DNA of 64,000 nucleotides from Thiomonas intermedia (GCF_002028405.1 NZ_CP020046.1:2976001-3040000), one strand, 5' to 3'; counted from the first letter of the stretch, positions 56,170-64,000 are shown. The notes: generated by a model from the letters alone, not told the origin. Program-made: numbers and translations.

Positions 56170-58535
56170 AAGGCATGCAACGCATCAAACGCGGCACCGG
56201 ATTCGGTGGGGTGTTGCGCTACGTCTTCGGTCGCGACCAGGACCACAAAGACAGCCCTGGAGTGCTCATCGGCGGCAACATGACCGGTGCCGACGTGCGT
56301 CAACTCACCCGCGAGTTCTCTGCCGTACGCGCCCTGCGTCCCGACATCGGCAAGCCGGTGTGGCACAACAGTCTGCGTCTGCCCGCGGGCGACAAGATCA
56401 GGCCGGAGATCTGGCGCGTTGTGTGCGACGACTACATGAACCGGATGGGATTCACCCTGGATCACCCGCGCGTCTACGTTCTACATGACGACGCCGAAGG
56501 CCAGCATGTGCACCTGGTCGCCTGCCGCGTCAGTGCCTCCGGCACCGTGTACCTCGGGCAGAACGAGAACCTACGGAGCACCCGAACCATCCAGCGCCTG
56601 GAGCGCATCCATCACCTCACCATCACCCCCGGTCCCCCTTACAAGGAGGACGGCAGCCTCGTTCGACCCGCCCGCCGCACTCCAAAGAAAGGCGAGATCG
56701 AGGCCGCGCAGCGGGTGGGGACGCTCCCTCCGCGCGTGCAGTTGCAACGCATCCTGGACGCCACCCTGGCCGCCGGCCCGCAGCCCGTGCTGCAGTTTGT
56801 GCAGAGCTTGCAAGCGCAGGGTGTGACTGTCATCCCAAACATTGCCAGCACCGGCCGGCTCAATGGCTTCTCTTTCGCAATCGACGGCATCGGCTTCAAA
56901 GCCAGCCAATTGGGCGATGCCTACAAGTGGTCCCATCTCCAAACCATCGTGCACTATGACCAAACTCGAGACCATCAAGCACTTGCCGAGCTCCGCGCAA
57001 CTGCAAGCCGCAGCACAGGACCTGCACCACTTGCCGCAGGCGATCGTCGAGCAGTTGGCACCGCTGCTGCCGAACATCGAGCAGACGCTGCAAGCGCAGC
57101 GCGAGGTGATCGAGATCCTGACCCAGCAGGCGACGCAGCACATCGCCCAGACCCAGGCTCAGGCACTGCGGACGATCCAGGCGCAACAACAGGCGAGCCA
57201 ACAGGCACTGATCGACAGTCTGACCAAGATCGAGCAGCAGATGAACGCATCGCAGACGTTGCACAAACACACCAAGGCCGCAGTGGTACAGACCGCGCAG
57301 GCCGCGCGGCAGATGCAGCAAATGATCCGTCAAGCCCCGCCGCTGACCCTGCCGCGAGCGATCGCGTTGACCCTATTGGGAGCCCTGCTGGCCGCAGTCC
57401 TCACACTCCTTGGGATGCACGTTTCCGACAGGCCCGTGCCGCGAGGCGCGCAGCAGCAGACGTAGCAGTAAGCCCCCGAGTCGATGCCAGCGCTCGGCGA
57501 GATGCCCGGCAAGTCGATCCGACCGACTACCTACAAGGGCAAGGGTTCACGGTTCAGACCGAGGGCCGGCATCGCAGCGTGCGCGACTCGGCAGGCGATG
57601 AAATCTATCGCTTGACCCAGCAGTCGGACGGCACATGGCTGTGGTGTGACCACCTAGGCCAGCAGGGCGGTGACCTCATCGCCCTGGTGCAGGACATCAT
57701 GCCAGGCACGTCGTTCCCCGATGCCGTGTTCGCACTGAGCCGTGGCGCGGCCCGCCTGCAACCCCAAGCGCCTGCGCCGTCTCCCGCGCCTGCGGAGCCG
57801 CTGAAACTGCCGACCGCAACACGGTTTCAACAAGCCGACGGGAGGGCCTACCTCAACGAGCGCGGCATCAGCACACAAACCATCCTGCATGCCGAGCAGT
57901 CCGGCATGTTGCGCTATGTGCCCGGCGGTGTGCTGTTCGTCGGATATGACGACCAGCAGCGGCCGCGCAGTGCCACCGTGCGGCACATCCAGGACGATGC
58001 CAAACCGGTCAAACGTGATCTGCGCGGATCGGTGAAGGCGTTCTGTCCGATCCTGCCGGGCAACCCGAGCGCAGTCTGGATTGTGGAAGGCGGAGTCGAT
58101 GCGCTGGCCGTGCAGGACGCAGCGCGCAGCCGCGGCAAGACTCCGCCGACCGTGCTGGTCAGCGGCGGAGCCGGGGTGCGCAGTTTCCTTCACCAGCCGG
58201 CCATTCATGCGTTACTGCGTCAGGCCCAACGGATCGTGATCGCCTGCGACAACGAGGCCGACCGCGACATCCAGGCCCGCACCGATGCCCAGCACCAGCA
58301 ACAAGCCGAGCGGGTCAGAGAGATCGCCCCGACCGCCGACACTCGCTTGTGGCATCCGCCTGCAGCATTCAAGGACATCGCCGAGTGGCATCAACAGCAG
58401 GCTGAGAGCAGCGACATCGCGCCGGTGCTGGAGGCGCGGCCAGGACCGACAAAGACCTCTGCGTCCGATAGGGCGCACACACCGGACGGCGCACCTCCGT
58501 CATCCACCGCGGGCAGCGATGAACAGCCCGCTTGA
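56166..58535 (+). CDS. Relaxase-primase fusion (MobA/RepB'-like, MOBQ/MOBP type)
   Basis: 789 residues. N-terminal relaxase domain: YVFGRDQDHKD, LTREFSAVRALRPDIG, and the metal motif VLHDDAEGQHVHLV (His-x-His) with GFTLDHPRVY. The C-terminal half (residues ~450-720) is a Toprim-type primase: GTWLWCDHLGQQGGDLIALV, then WIVEGGVDALAVQDAAR and IACDNEADRD. Relaxase-primase fusion is characteristic of IncQ MobA/RepB. A linker of low complexity (Ala/Asp/Arg-rich, ~280-440) separates the domains; the nested mobB gene lies in that part. Confidence 0.82.
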   Translation: MKGMQRIKRGTGFGGVLRYVFGRDQDHKDSPGVLIGGNMTGADVRQLTREFSAVRALRPDIGKPVWHNSLRLPAGDKIRPEIWRVVCDDYMNRMGFTLDHPRVYVLHDDAEGQHVHLVACRVSASGTVYLGQNENLRSTRTIQRLERIHHLTITPGPPYKEDGSLVRPARRTPKKGEIEAAQRVGTLPPRVQLQRILDATLAAGPQPVLQFVQSLQAQGVTVIPNIASTGRLNGFSFAIDGIGFKASQLGDAYKWSHLQTIVHYDQTRDHQALAELRATASRSTGPAPLAAGDRRAVGTAAAEHRADAASAARGDRDPDPAGDAAHRPDPGSGTADDPGATTGEPTGTDRQSDQDRAADERIADVAQTHQGRSGTDRAGRAADAANDPSSPAADPAASDRVDPIGSPAGRSPHTPWDARFRQARAARRAAADVAVSPRVDASARRDARQVDPTDYLQGQGFTVQTEGRHRSVRDSAGDEIYRLTQQSDGTWLWCDHLGQQGGDLIALVQDIMPGTSFPDAVFALSRGAARLQPQAPAPSPAPAEPLKLPTATRFQQADGRAYLNERGISTQTILHAEQSGMLRYVPGGVLFVGYDDQQRPRSATVRHIQDDAKPVKRDLRGSVKAFCPILPGNPSAVWIVEGGVDALAVQDAARSRGKTPPTVLVSGGAGVRSFLHQPAIHALLRQAQRIVIACDNEADRDIQARTDAQHQQQAERVREIAPTADTRLWHPPAAFKDIAEWHQQQAESSDIAPVLEARPGPTKTSASDRAHTPDGAPPSSTAGSDEQPA
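56956..57465 (+). CDS. MobB-like membrane protein nested in the relaxase gene (+1 frame)
   Basis: 169 residues from an ATG at 56956, wholly inside the relaxase-primase gene in another frame. The protein is Gln/Ala-rich, with helical repeats (EQTLQAQREVIEILTQQATQ) and a membrane segment near the C-terminus (LPRAIALTLLGALLAAVLTL). In IncQ plasmids mobB is encoded inside mobA in the same way, and MobB has a membrane helix. The relaxase text in this stretch is low-complexity Ala/Asp/Arg, as expected of a frame constrained by another gene. Confidence 0.72.
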   Translation: MTKLETIKHLPSSAQLQAAAQDLHHLPQAIVEQLAPLLPNIEQTLQAQREVIEILTQQATQHIAQTQAQALRTIQAQQQASQQALIDSLTKIEQQMNASQTLHKHTKAAVVQTAQAARQMQQMIRQAPPLTLPRAIALTLLGALLAAVLTLLGMHVSDRPVPRGAQQQT

Positions 58536-58564
58536 TCAACGCCCCCAAGGAACAGGAGAACCCC

Positions 58565-58900
58565 ATGACAACCCGAGGCCCCAGCATTCTCAAACCCCGT
58601 GCAACACAGCCGGTGAAGTTGAGCTTCCAATGTGACCCTGACCTGGCCGAGCGCCTGACCGCGCTGGAACAGACGGCCAAACAAGCCGGATTGCAGATCG
58701 AAATCGACGCGCCCCTGTCGGCGACGCTCTCGCGGTTGATCGCGCAGGCGGAGAAGCAACTGGCGCCCAAACCTGGCAGCGAGCGGGGCGGGAAGGAGGT
58801 CCGAAGCGCGGCTCAGCAAGCGGCTGTCGGGGAGCCGATCGGGCTGGTGGAACAACGCGGGGCGAGCATGTGGCAATCACCGACTGCGGACACCGATTGA
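58565..58900 (+). CDS. Small hypothetical protein after the relaxase
   Basis: 111 residues from the ATG at 58565 (AGGAG six bases upstream). LSFQCDPDLAERLTALEQTA and ATLSRLIAQAEKQL look like a ribbon-helix-helix or coiled-coil regulator. It follows the relaxase stop by ~30 bases and is likely the last gene of the mobilisation operon. Confidence 0.7.
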   Translation: MTTRGPSILKPRATQPVKLSFQCDPDLAERLTALEQTAKQAGLQIEIDAPLSATLSRLIAQAEKQLAPKPGSERGGKEVRSAAQQAAVGEPIGLVEQRGASMWQSPTADTD

Positions 58901-58964
58901 GGTGTGGTGCAGAGGAAGCGAACCCTTCCCACCCTCGACTGCACGGCACGTCGGGAAGGGACGC

Positions 58965-59052
58965 GACCCAAAACAATGGTCCATGTCCGAAAGAATGGAC
59001 CCAAAGAATGGGTCGTTTAGAGAAATGGCCCCAAAGAAAGGGCTGTTTCTTG
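58965..59052. repeat. Second tandem palindrome array (same family as 38311-38490)
   Basis: Three ~30-bp units with CCCAAA-CAATGG, GGACCCAAAGAATGGGTC and GGCCCCAAAGAAAGGGC at their centres, related to the GGACCAAAGAATGGTCC units in island 1 but with an extra CC/GG in the core. Located just after the last gene of island 3. Confidence 0.8.
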
Positions 59053-59179
59053 CGGGTGCGACGCAGCGGCACGGCTCCACCCGTTGCGCTCTGGTGCGAT
59101 CGGTGTAGTTGGCGGGGTAGGGGGATTCGATCCACGGTCGGGATCTCGGCCTTTGCCGCGATTTGGGTTGGTTCATCGC

Positions 59180-59210
59180 AATGTCAGCAATGCGGTCGGT
59201 TGCTGACATT
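59180..59210. repeat. Perfect hairpin
   Basis: AATGTCAGCAA and TTGCTGACATT, 11-bp arms around a 9-base loop. No T run follows. Function unknown. Confidence 0.7.
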
Positions 59211-59244
59211 GGCAGGAGCGGACTGCTGTTAGGCTCTCAGTCGG

Positions 59245-59399
59245 ATGTGGGCGCCGATGCCGATTTGAGCCATTCGCTGGGTTTGCGGTGAGCCGTTTGG
59301 AACGCGTCGAAATTTGAGTCTGACGCCGCGCGCAGCTCATTTGCCACGGTTCAATCTCGCCGGTTGGCATGTGGCTCAAATCGGCATCGGGGCCCACAC
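59245..59399. mobile_element. MITE with 27-bp terminal inverted repeats and 7-bp target duplication
   Basis: Arms 59246-59272 and 59372-59398 (TGTGGGCGCCGATG and its complement) match with one mismatch over 27 bases and read TG at one end and CA at the other. Both ends are flanked by the direct repeat CAGTCGG (59238-59244 and 59400-59406). Total 155 bases, no room for a transposase, so it must be mobilised in trans. The TG...CA ends and duplication length fit the IS21 family, but the family is not proven. Confidence 0.7.
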
Positions 59400-59487
59400 C
59401 AGTCGGCACATTGCCCTTAAATGCCTCAATACGACATCAACGACAACTCAGTCCGCTCGTTTTCGTATCGGGTCCTAGTCGCAGTCA

Positions 59488-60402
59488 TTACCTGCGCGAG
59501 TTCGACAACGTCGGGTCCGAGTGCGCGATTTCCTCAGTCAGACGCATGACCGCTTTGCAAGCCAGCGTCAACTCCCCTAACCGCGACATCGCCAGAGCAA
59601 CATATCGCGGAATTTCCGGGCCAACTAATCTTGAAGCCTTGAGTTTGCATTCTTGCGGAGCGCTGTCGATCGCATAGGGGCCCAAAATGCCGTAGATGCC
59701 GCCATTGGCGACGATGTGCATTTGTAAGCTCAGCGAATCGGCCTCGGCTTCGATGTTCAACGAAATGCCATGCTGTGCACTTAACTGGTCCAATCGATCG
59801 CGCCAACTATTGGGGCGACAAAACGTGACGAGGGGAAGATTGTTTAGCGCGGCGAAATGGACGGTTGGCTTTGCCAGCAGCGGATCGCCTTGTGCTCCGA
59901 CCAAGTATGTAGAGGTCTCTGCCAAATAAACGTCGCCGTTCTTGGGCACGGGACTGTGCCGATACAAGATGGCCAGATCAACATTGCCGTTTTCCAACCA
60001 AGTCTCAAGTTGGGCGCCTTGGCCCTCACGAACGGAGAGTTGAACTAGCGGATACCGCTGCTGAAGGCGGTAATACAGCGTGCTCACCAATGGACGCGCG
60101 GCAGACGGAAGGATTCCGATTCGCACCGTCCCGACGGGCTTGCCAGCCGTTGCTTGTAGGTCGTTAGCCAACTGCTCGGTGCTTGCAAGCCAGGCACGCA
60201 CCTTTGGGGCGATCCGTTGTCCCGCCTCGGTTAGCGCAACACCCCTGCCGTTTCGCTGAAACAGCCTAGCGCCGCATTCGCGCTCAAGCTCGGCAATCTG
60301 GCGACTGATCTGCGGCTGGCTCTTGCCATAAGCCATCGCCGCCTTACTGAGACTGCCCAATTCGGCCGCATCAATGAATAGTTTCCATGCCGCATAGTTC
60401 AC
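59488..60402 (-). CDS. LysR-type transcriptional regulator
   Basis: 304 residues from a GTG at 60402 (VNYAAWKLFIDAAELGSLS); a frame to 60471 is open but adds a non-typical leader. The N-terminal winged helix (SLSKAAMAYGKSQPQISRQI) is followed by the periplasmic-binding-type effector domain. It is divergent from the lyase gene at 60587, so it probably regulates the downstream catabolic operon and senses its substrate. Confidence 0.92.
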   Translation of the reverse strand: MNYAAWKLFIDAAELGSLSKAAMAYGKSQPQISRQIAELERECGARLFQRNGRGVALTEAGQRIAPKVRAWLASTEQLANDLQATAGKPVGTVRIGILPSAARPLVSTLYYRLQQRYPLVQLSVREGQGAQLETWLENGNVDLAILYRHSPVPKNGDVYLAETSTYLVGAQGDPLLAKPTVHFAALNNLPLVTFCRPNSWRDRLDQLSAQHGISLNIEAEADSLSLQMHIVANGGIYGILGPYAIDSAPQECKLKASRLVGPEIPRYVALAMSRLGELTLACKAVMRLTEEIAHSDPTLSNSRR

Positions 60403-60586
60403 AGTATTTTCCCGGGACTGAGAGTTGCACAGGAAGAATATCTGAAATACGCCAATGCGTCTTTCATGCATAGCGCGACGCGCCTAAATTGGATGCATCT
60501 GGGCTTGAGGGTGAATCTTGGAGGAGCTAAATCACTCTCGGTCATGCCTCAATCCAGAATTGCCACAACTCTTTCTAGGACATGAC
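60403..60586. promoter_or_regulatory. Divergent promoter region of lysR and the lyase operon
   Basis: 184 bases between divergent starts. Moderately AT-rich. T-N11-A-type LysR operators would be expected here, but I did not identify a clear palindrome. Confidence 0.45.
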
Positions 60587-61555
60587 ATGAAAACGCTTGA
60601 TCTCCGCGGGTTGGTGCCCGCACCTGTTACTCCCTTCGACCGCGACGGCGCTGTCGATCACGCAGCAATCCAGAGGCTTGGCTCATGGTTAGGCGCGATC
60701 GATGGAGTCAAGGGATTGGTCGTTCTCGGCCACGCTGGCGAAGGGACTTTCCTTTCACCAGACGAGCAGCTCGCCGTCATAGAAAGCTTTATCAAGTCCG
60801 TCGATGGCAAGATCCCGGTCATCGCCGGCATCACGCTGGAAGGCACGACGGTCGCGGCCGCAGAAGCCAAGCGGGCTATGAAGGCGGGCGCTGCTGCGGG
60901 ACTTGTGTACCCCTCCCATGGTTGGCTGAGATTCGGCTACCAAAAGGGCGCTCCGCAGGATCGCTACCGTGCGATCTACGAAGAGAGCGGTCTGCCACTT
61001 ATCCTCTTCCAGTACCCAGACGCCACCAAGGCAACTTACAACCTTGAGACGCAACTGGAAATCGCCGCCCAGCCGGGTGTGTTCGCGATGAAGAATGGTG
61101 TGCGGAATATGCGCCGTTGGGACACGGAAATTCCAGTGATCCGCAAAGAGCGCCCGGAATTGCAGATTCTGACCTGCCACGACGAATATCTGCTGCACAC
61201 AATGTTTGATGTGGATGGTGCACTGGTCGGTTACGGTGGCATTGCTCCCGAGCCCCTGATCGAGCTCATCGCAGCAGGCAAGTCCAAGGACTACGCCAAG
61301 GCGCGCGCAATCCACGATCGCCTGCTGCCGGTCACTCGCAACGTTTATCACCGTGGTTCGCACATGGAAGGCACCGTGGCACTCAAGCATGCCCTTGTCG
61401 CCCGAGGTGTCCTCGAGCATGCAGCGATTCGCTCCCCTTTGTTGCCGCTAGAGCCCGGTGCGGATCAGGCAATTATCGACGCGATGCGCGCGGCGGGCCT
61501 TGGCCCGATCGGAAAAGTCGGGCGGGCCAATGTGCAGACCACGGTAGCAGCGTAA
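60587..61555 (+). CDS. Dihydrodipicolinate synthase family lyase/aldolase
   Basis: 322 residues from the ATG at 60587 (AGGA six bases upstream). TIM-barrel of the DapA/NanA family: PAPVTPFDRDGAVDH, GHAGEGTFLSPDEQL in place of GTTGE, and the Schiff-base Lys in VFAMKNGVRNM, with Tyr in LILFQYPDATKA. The GHAGE variation and context (MFS transporter, porin, LysR) argue against lysine synthesis and for catabolism of a sugar acid or another oxo-acid by retro-aldol or dehydration chemistry. Substrate not determined. Confidence 0.85.
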   Translation: MKTLDLRGLVPAPVTPFDRDGAVDHAAIQRLGSWLGAIDGVKGLVVLGHAGEGTFLSPDEQLAVIESFIKSVDGKIPVIAGITLEGTTVAAAEAKRAMKAGAAAGLVYPSHGWLRFGYQKGAPQDRYRAIYEESGLPLILFQYPDATKATYNLETQLEIAAQPGVFAMKNGVRNMRRWDTEIPVIRKERPELQILTCHDEYLLHTMFDVDGALVGYGGIAPEPLIELIAAGKSKDYAKARAIHDRLLPVTRNVYHRGSHMEGTVALKHALVARGVLEHAAIRSPLLPLEPGADQAIIDAMRAAGLGPIGKVGRANVQTTVAA

Positions 61556-61648
61556 ACGCCGCCGTTGACGGCGGCTGCAGGGCGGATTCGCGGCCGGGGT
61601 TTCCCCGGACCGCGATGCGACCCCAATAAATAGACAACAGGAGACACC

Positions 61649-63061
61649 GTGAAAGCTGAACACATTGGAATACTCGGCGGACGGCCAGATTCGTCGAAAG
61701 CGGCGCAGTTGCTGTTCAGAATAGAGAACGTGCCATTCACTCGATGGCACACCAAGGCGCGGGTCATCATGGGAAGTGCCACTTTCTTTGATGCATTCGA
61801 CGCATTGTCGCTAGCGTTCGCATTGCCCGTTCTGGTCAGATTGTGGCACCTGACGCCCGGGAAAATCGGCCTGCTGATTGCGGCCGGCTATGCGGGCCAA
61901 GTGATTGGCGCGATCTTCTTCGGTTGGCTCGCCGAGCGGATTGGGCGCGTGCCCAGCATTACGACGACCGTCGGCATCGCGTCGGTCATGAGCATTGCTT
62001 GTGCGTTCACGGGAAGTGCGGCCGCACTGATGGCCGTTCGCTTCGTCCAAGGCATTGGACTGGGGGGTGAGGTCCCCATTGCAGCGGCTTACATCAACGA
62101 GTTGTCGTGCGCAAAGGGGCGGGGCAGGTTCTTCATCTTGTACGAACTCATCTTTCCGCTGGGGCTACTGGCAGCCGCGCAAATCGGCGCATTTATCGTG
62201 CCTCGGCTGGGGTGGGAATCAATCTTCATCGCAGGTGGAATCCCTGGACTGGTGATTCTTTTCCTCATGGTGCGGTTGCCCGAATCTCCGCGATGGCTGA
62301 TTGCCAAAGGGCAATTTAAGGCGGCAGAAGGGGTAATCGAAAAGATTGAAGCCAGCACCTCGACCCGAACTCTGGACACGCAAGTGCACAGGGATGAGAT
62401 CGAAGTGCGTATTGCAAACCTCACCGCGGAATTGAGCGGGCAGAGGAAGGCATCTTGGCGTGAACTCTTCTCACCGCTTTACCGCGCACGAACATTGACC
62501 GTATGGGTCCTCTGGGCCGCTGCCTACTTTGTGGCGAACGGGATCAACAATTGGTTGCCGACGTTTTACCGGACGATCTATCACCTGCCATTGAAGGAAT
62601 CACTCCATCTGGCCTCCTTGACCAATGTGTTGAGCGCCTGCGCGGTCGTTGTATGCGCACTGCTCGTCGATCGGATTGGCCGGCGCCGCTGGGCAATGGC
62701 GAGCTTCCTAATCAGCGGCGCACTCCTCGCGGCGCTCGCCGTGATTGGCGCGCAAACCCCGTGGTCAGTCGTGGTGCTGGCTTCGAGTGCCTATGCCGTC
62801 ATGGGGACCACCACCGTGCTCTTGTATCTCTATACGCCGGAGATCTATCCGACGCGCATGCGTGCGATGGGAACGGGGTTGGCAACGTCTTGGCTGCGAC
62901 TTGCCTCAGCGACGGCTCCCGCAATCGTCGGGTTCGTGCTTCCCCGGCGAGGTATCGCTGCGATTTTCCTCATGTTTGCCGTGACCACTCTCGTGGGCTT
63001 TGTTGCCGCGACACGGATGGTCGAGACAACAGATCGCCAGCTTGAAGACATTTCACCGTGA
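61649..63061 (+). CDS. MFS transporter (sugar/aromatic acid porter type)
   Basis: 470 residues with 12 predicted helices. Signature GWLAERIGRVPSITTTVGIA after helix 2 (G-x-L-x-E-R-x-G-R), PESPRWLIAKGQF after helix 6, and a repeat in the second half (LLVDRIGRRRWAMASFLISG). Related to proton symporters for sugars and aromatic acids. Starts 93 bases after the lyase stop; likely the uptake system for its substrate. Confidence 0.92.
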   Translation: MKAEHIGILGGRPDSSKAAQLLFRIENVPFTRWHTKARVIMGSATFFDAFDALSLAFALPVLVRLWHLTPGKIGLLIAAGYAGQVIGAIFFGWLAERIGRVPSITTTVGIASVMSIACAFTGSAAALMAVRFVQGIGLGGEVPIAAAYINELSCAKGRGRFFILYELIFPLGLLAAAQIGAFIVPRLGWESIFIAGGIPGLVILFLMVRLPESPRWLIAKGQFKAAEGVIEKIEASTSTRTLDTQVHRDEIEVRIANLTAELSGQRKASWRELFSPLYRARTLTVWVLWAAAYFVANGINNWLPTFYRTIYHLPLKESLHLASLTNVLSACAVVVCALLVDRIGRRRWAMASFLISGALLAALAVIGAQTPWSVVVLASSAYAVMGTTTVLLYLYTPEIYPTRMRAMGTGLATSWLRLASATAPAIVGFVLPRRGIAAIFLMFAVTTLVGFVAATRMVETTDRQLEDISP

Positions 63062-63155
63062 GGCGCTTGCCTCCCGGTTGTAGAGCATTTTCTCGTCGGC
63101 GACATGCGCTGAAGCGCTTCGCTTTCGGTTTCTCACAGTCCCCATCACACCACCC

Positions 63156-64000
63156 ATGAAAAACTATCCCACCACATTGGCTCGCCCGATCGTTTCAAAA
63201 GTCCTTAAGACCGCGCTGCGTAGCGCTGCCGTCGCGGCTGCATGCGCCGCCGCATATGCGCCGGCCAGCGCGCAATCGTCCGTGCAGTTGTACGGCAACA
63301 TTGACGTCGCGATCACGCGTGCCACAGGCGTAAAAGGGGGCAGCGTAACCAAAATGGCCAGCGGCACTGACTTCCCCAGCCAGGTCGGCATAAAAGGGCG
63401 TGAAGATCTGGGCGGAGGGCTTTCCTCCTTCTTCGACATCGCCACAGGTTTTTGCTCCGCCGGCGCTAGCTCGGCGAGCAACCCATACTGTACCGGCGGC
63501 AGCTTCATGGGGCGAACCTCCATGCTAGGTCTGCAAGGTGACTTCGGCCGCATTGCGGCGGGCCGGTTTCTCCTGCCTGTTTACCTTAACGCTGGGGCGG
63601 TCGACCCCTTCCACAATGGCACCACCGGCGCCATCACCAACCTGAACCGTGCGGCATCGGCTTTTAATTTCCTGCGCGCATCGCAACTGGTTGAATACAC
63701 CACGCCCAATCTGCACGGCGTTACCGCCAATGCCGTCTACGGCTTTGGCGCACAACCTGGGTCGACGTCGGCCAATCAACTCTATAACCTAAGCGTTCGT
63801 TATGCGAGCGGCCCGCTGATGGTTGGTGCCGCCTATCTACGGCACAACCAATTGGTGAGTGCAACCCAAGCCAGCGCTGCTCTGCCCGTCGGTTCTGTGG
63901 AGGCTGTGAAGGTTGTCCAAGCCTTCGGCTCTTACGACTTCGGCCATTTCAAGCTCGGCGGAATGTTTCAGACGTTCCGTAGTAATTTGCCGGCTGCGCT
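63156..64000 (+). CDS. Outer membrane porin, Burkholderia type (3' cut by window edge)
   Basis: 281 residues visible, no stop before the window end. An N-terminal signal peptide (ALRSAAVAAACAAAYAPASA, cleavage after ASA) is followed by mature QSSVQLYGNIDVAITRATG. SQVGIKGREDLGGGLSSFFD and MGRTSMLGLQGDFGRIAAGR are the typical gram-negative porin strands. Co-located with the MFS transporter, so it may pass the same substrate across the outer membrane. Confidence 0.9.
   Translation, partial: MKNYPTTLARPIVSKVLKTALRSAAVAAACAAAYAPASAQSSVQLYGNIDVAITRATGVKGGSVTKMASGTDFPSQVGIKGREDLGGGLSSFFDIATGFCSAGASSASNPYCTGGSFMGRTSMLGLQGDFGRIAAGRFLLPVYLNAGAVDPFHNGTTGAITNLNRAASAFNFLRASQLVEYTTPNLHGVTANAVYGFGAQPGSTSANQLYNLSVRYASGPLMVGAAYLRHNQLVSATQASAALPVGSVEAVKVVQAFGSYDFGHFKLGGMFQTFRSNLPAA

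Larger units (their letters stand above)
54734..59052. mobile_element. Island 3: mobilisable element at tRNA-Ser (right end not defined)
   Basis: Starts right after tRNA-Ser and carries AlpA-like, MobC, relaxase-primase with nested MobB, a small gene and a palindrome array. No integrase is present within the visible part, and no second copy of the tRNA-Ser tail was found to its right. The stated end is only the end of the palindrome array; the true boundary is unknown. Confidence 0.6.
58901..59487. other. Non-coding region with palindrome array and MITE
   Basis: 587 bases between the mob operon and the LysR gene. Holds the tandem palindrome array (58965-59052), a perfect hairpin (59180-59210) and a MITE (59245-59399), each listed. 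No credible gene was seen. Confidence 0.7.

Noticed and set aside
56842-56955. Longer version of the nested mobB starting at 56842
   Set aside because: The extra 38 residues are Ser/Ala/Pro-rich and overlap conserved relaxase text. The ATG at 56956 begins the helical part.
61558-61576. Terminator after the lyase gene
   Set aside because: GCCGCCGT-TG-ACGGCGGC forms a hairpin but no T run follows, and the MFS gene is probably co-transcribed.

Overview
The window is about 64 kb of GC-rich DNA from a beta-proteobacterium, almost certainly Burkholderiales. The gene families and several gene orders support this: exbB-exbD-lpxK-Trm112-kdsB-adk, dnaG-rpoD, and tRNA-Leu-tig-clpP-clpX-lon. A Thiomonas-like or Comamonadaceae-like host is my guess and is not proven by the sequence.

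Positions 1-31492 are conserved chromosome. They hold a DUF1800/DUF1501 pair, sodB, xseA, the envelope and LPS-precursor operon (exbB, exbD, lpxK, kdsB, adk), dnaG-rpoD, a cyclase-FHA signalling protein, hemH, an asparagine-synthase/acetyltransferase pair, moaA, an SDR-thioesterase-acetoacetyl-CoA synthetase operon, a prenyl-synthase homologue that lacks its first Asp-rich motif, and the trigger factor/Clp/Lon proteostasis block. lon has a textbook heat-shock promoter. The block ends with tRNA-Ala, tRNA-Glu and tRNA-Asp.

Positions 31493-47030 are accessory DNA in tandem behind tRNA-Asp. Island 1 (31493-43295) lies between tRNA-Asp and a 15-bp copy of its 3' end. It carries a MobV relaxase, a NERD protein, an AAA+ ATPase, an unknown protein, a tandem palindrome array, three integron-type gene cassettes with attC sites but no integron integrase, an AlpA-type regulator and a tyrosine integrase. 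Island 2 (43296-47030) starts with a decayed integrase. It carries a TetR regulator divergent from an operon of a truncated NmrA-like gene, a membrane protein and two methyltransferases, and ends at a weaker third copy of the tRNA tail. Each copy of the tRNA tail is followed by its own intrinsic terminator.

Positions 47031-54733 are chromosome again: an FtsX-like permease, a truncated haemoglobin, Smr and RadC proteins, FkpB-like PPIase, ispH, serS and tRNA-Ser(CGA).

From 54734 there is a third mobile element. It begins with the same 40 bp that follow tRNA-Asp (47 identical bases counting the tRNA tails). It carries an AlpA-like protein, MobC, an IncQ-style relaxase-primase with a MobB-like gene nested in another frame, and a second copy of the palindrome array seen in island 1. 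A 155-bp MITE with 27-bp inverted repeats and a 7-bp target duplication follows at 59245-59399. The window ends in a solute-use locus: a LysR regulator divergent from a DapA-family lyase, an MFS transporter and a porin cut by the window edge.

The most interesting items are the proteasome-like cassette protein with Thr1/Asp17/Lys34, the integrase-less cassette array inside a mobilisable island, the palindrome arrays shared by two unrelated mobilisation modules, the shared 47-bp terminator at two tRNAs, and the nested mobB.
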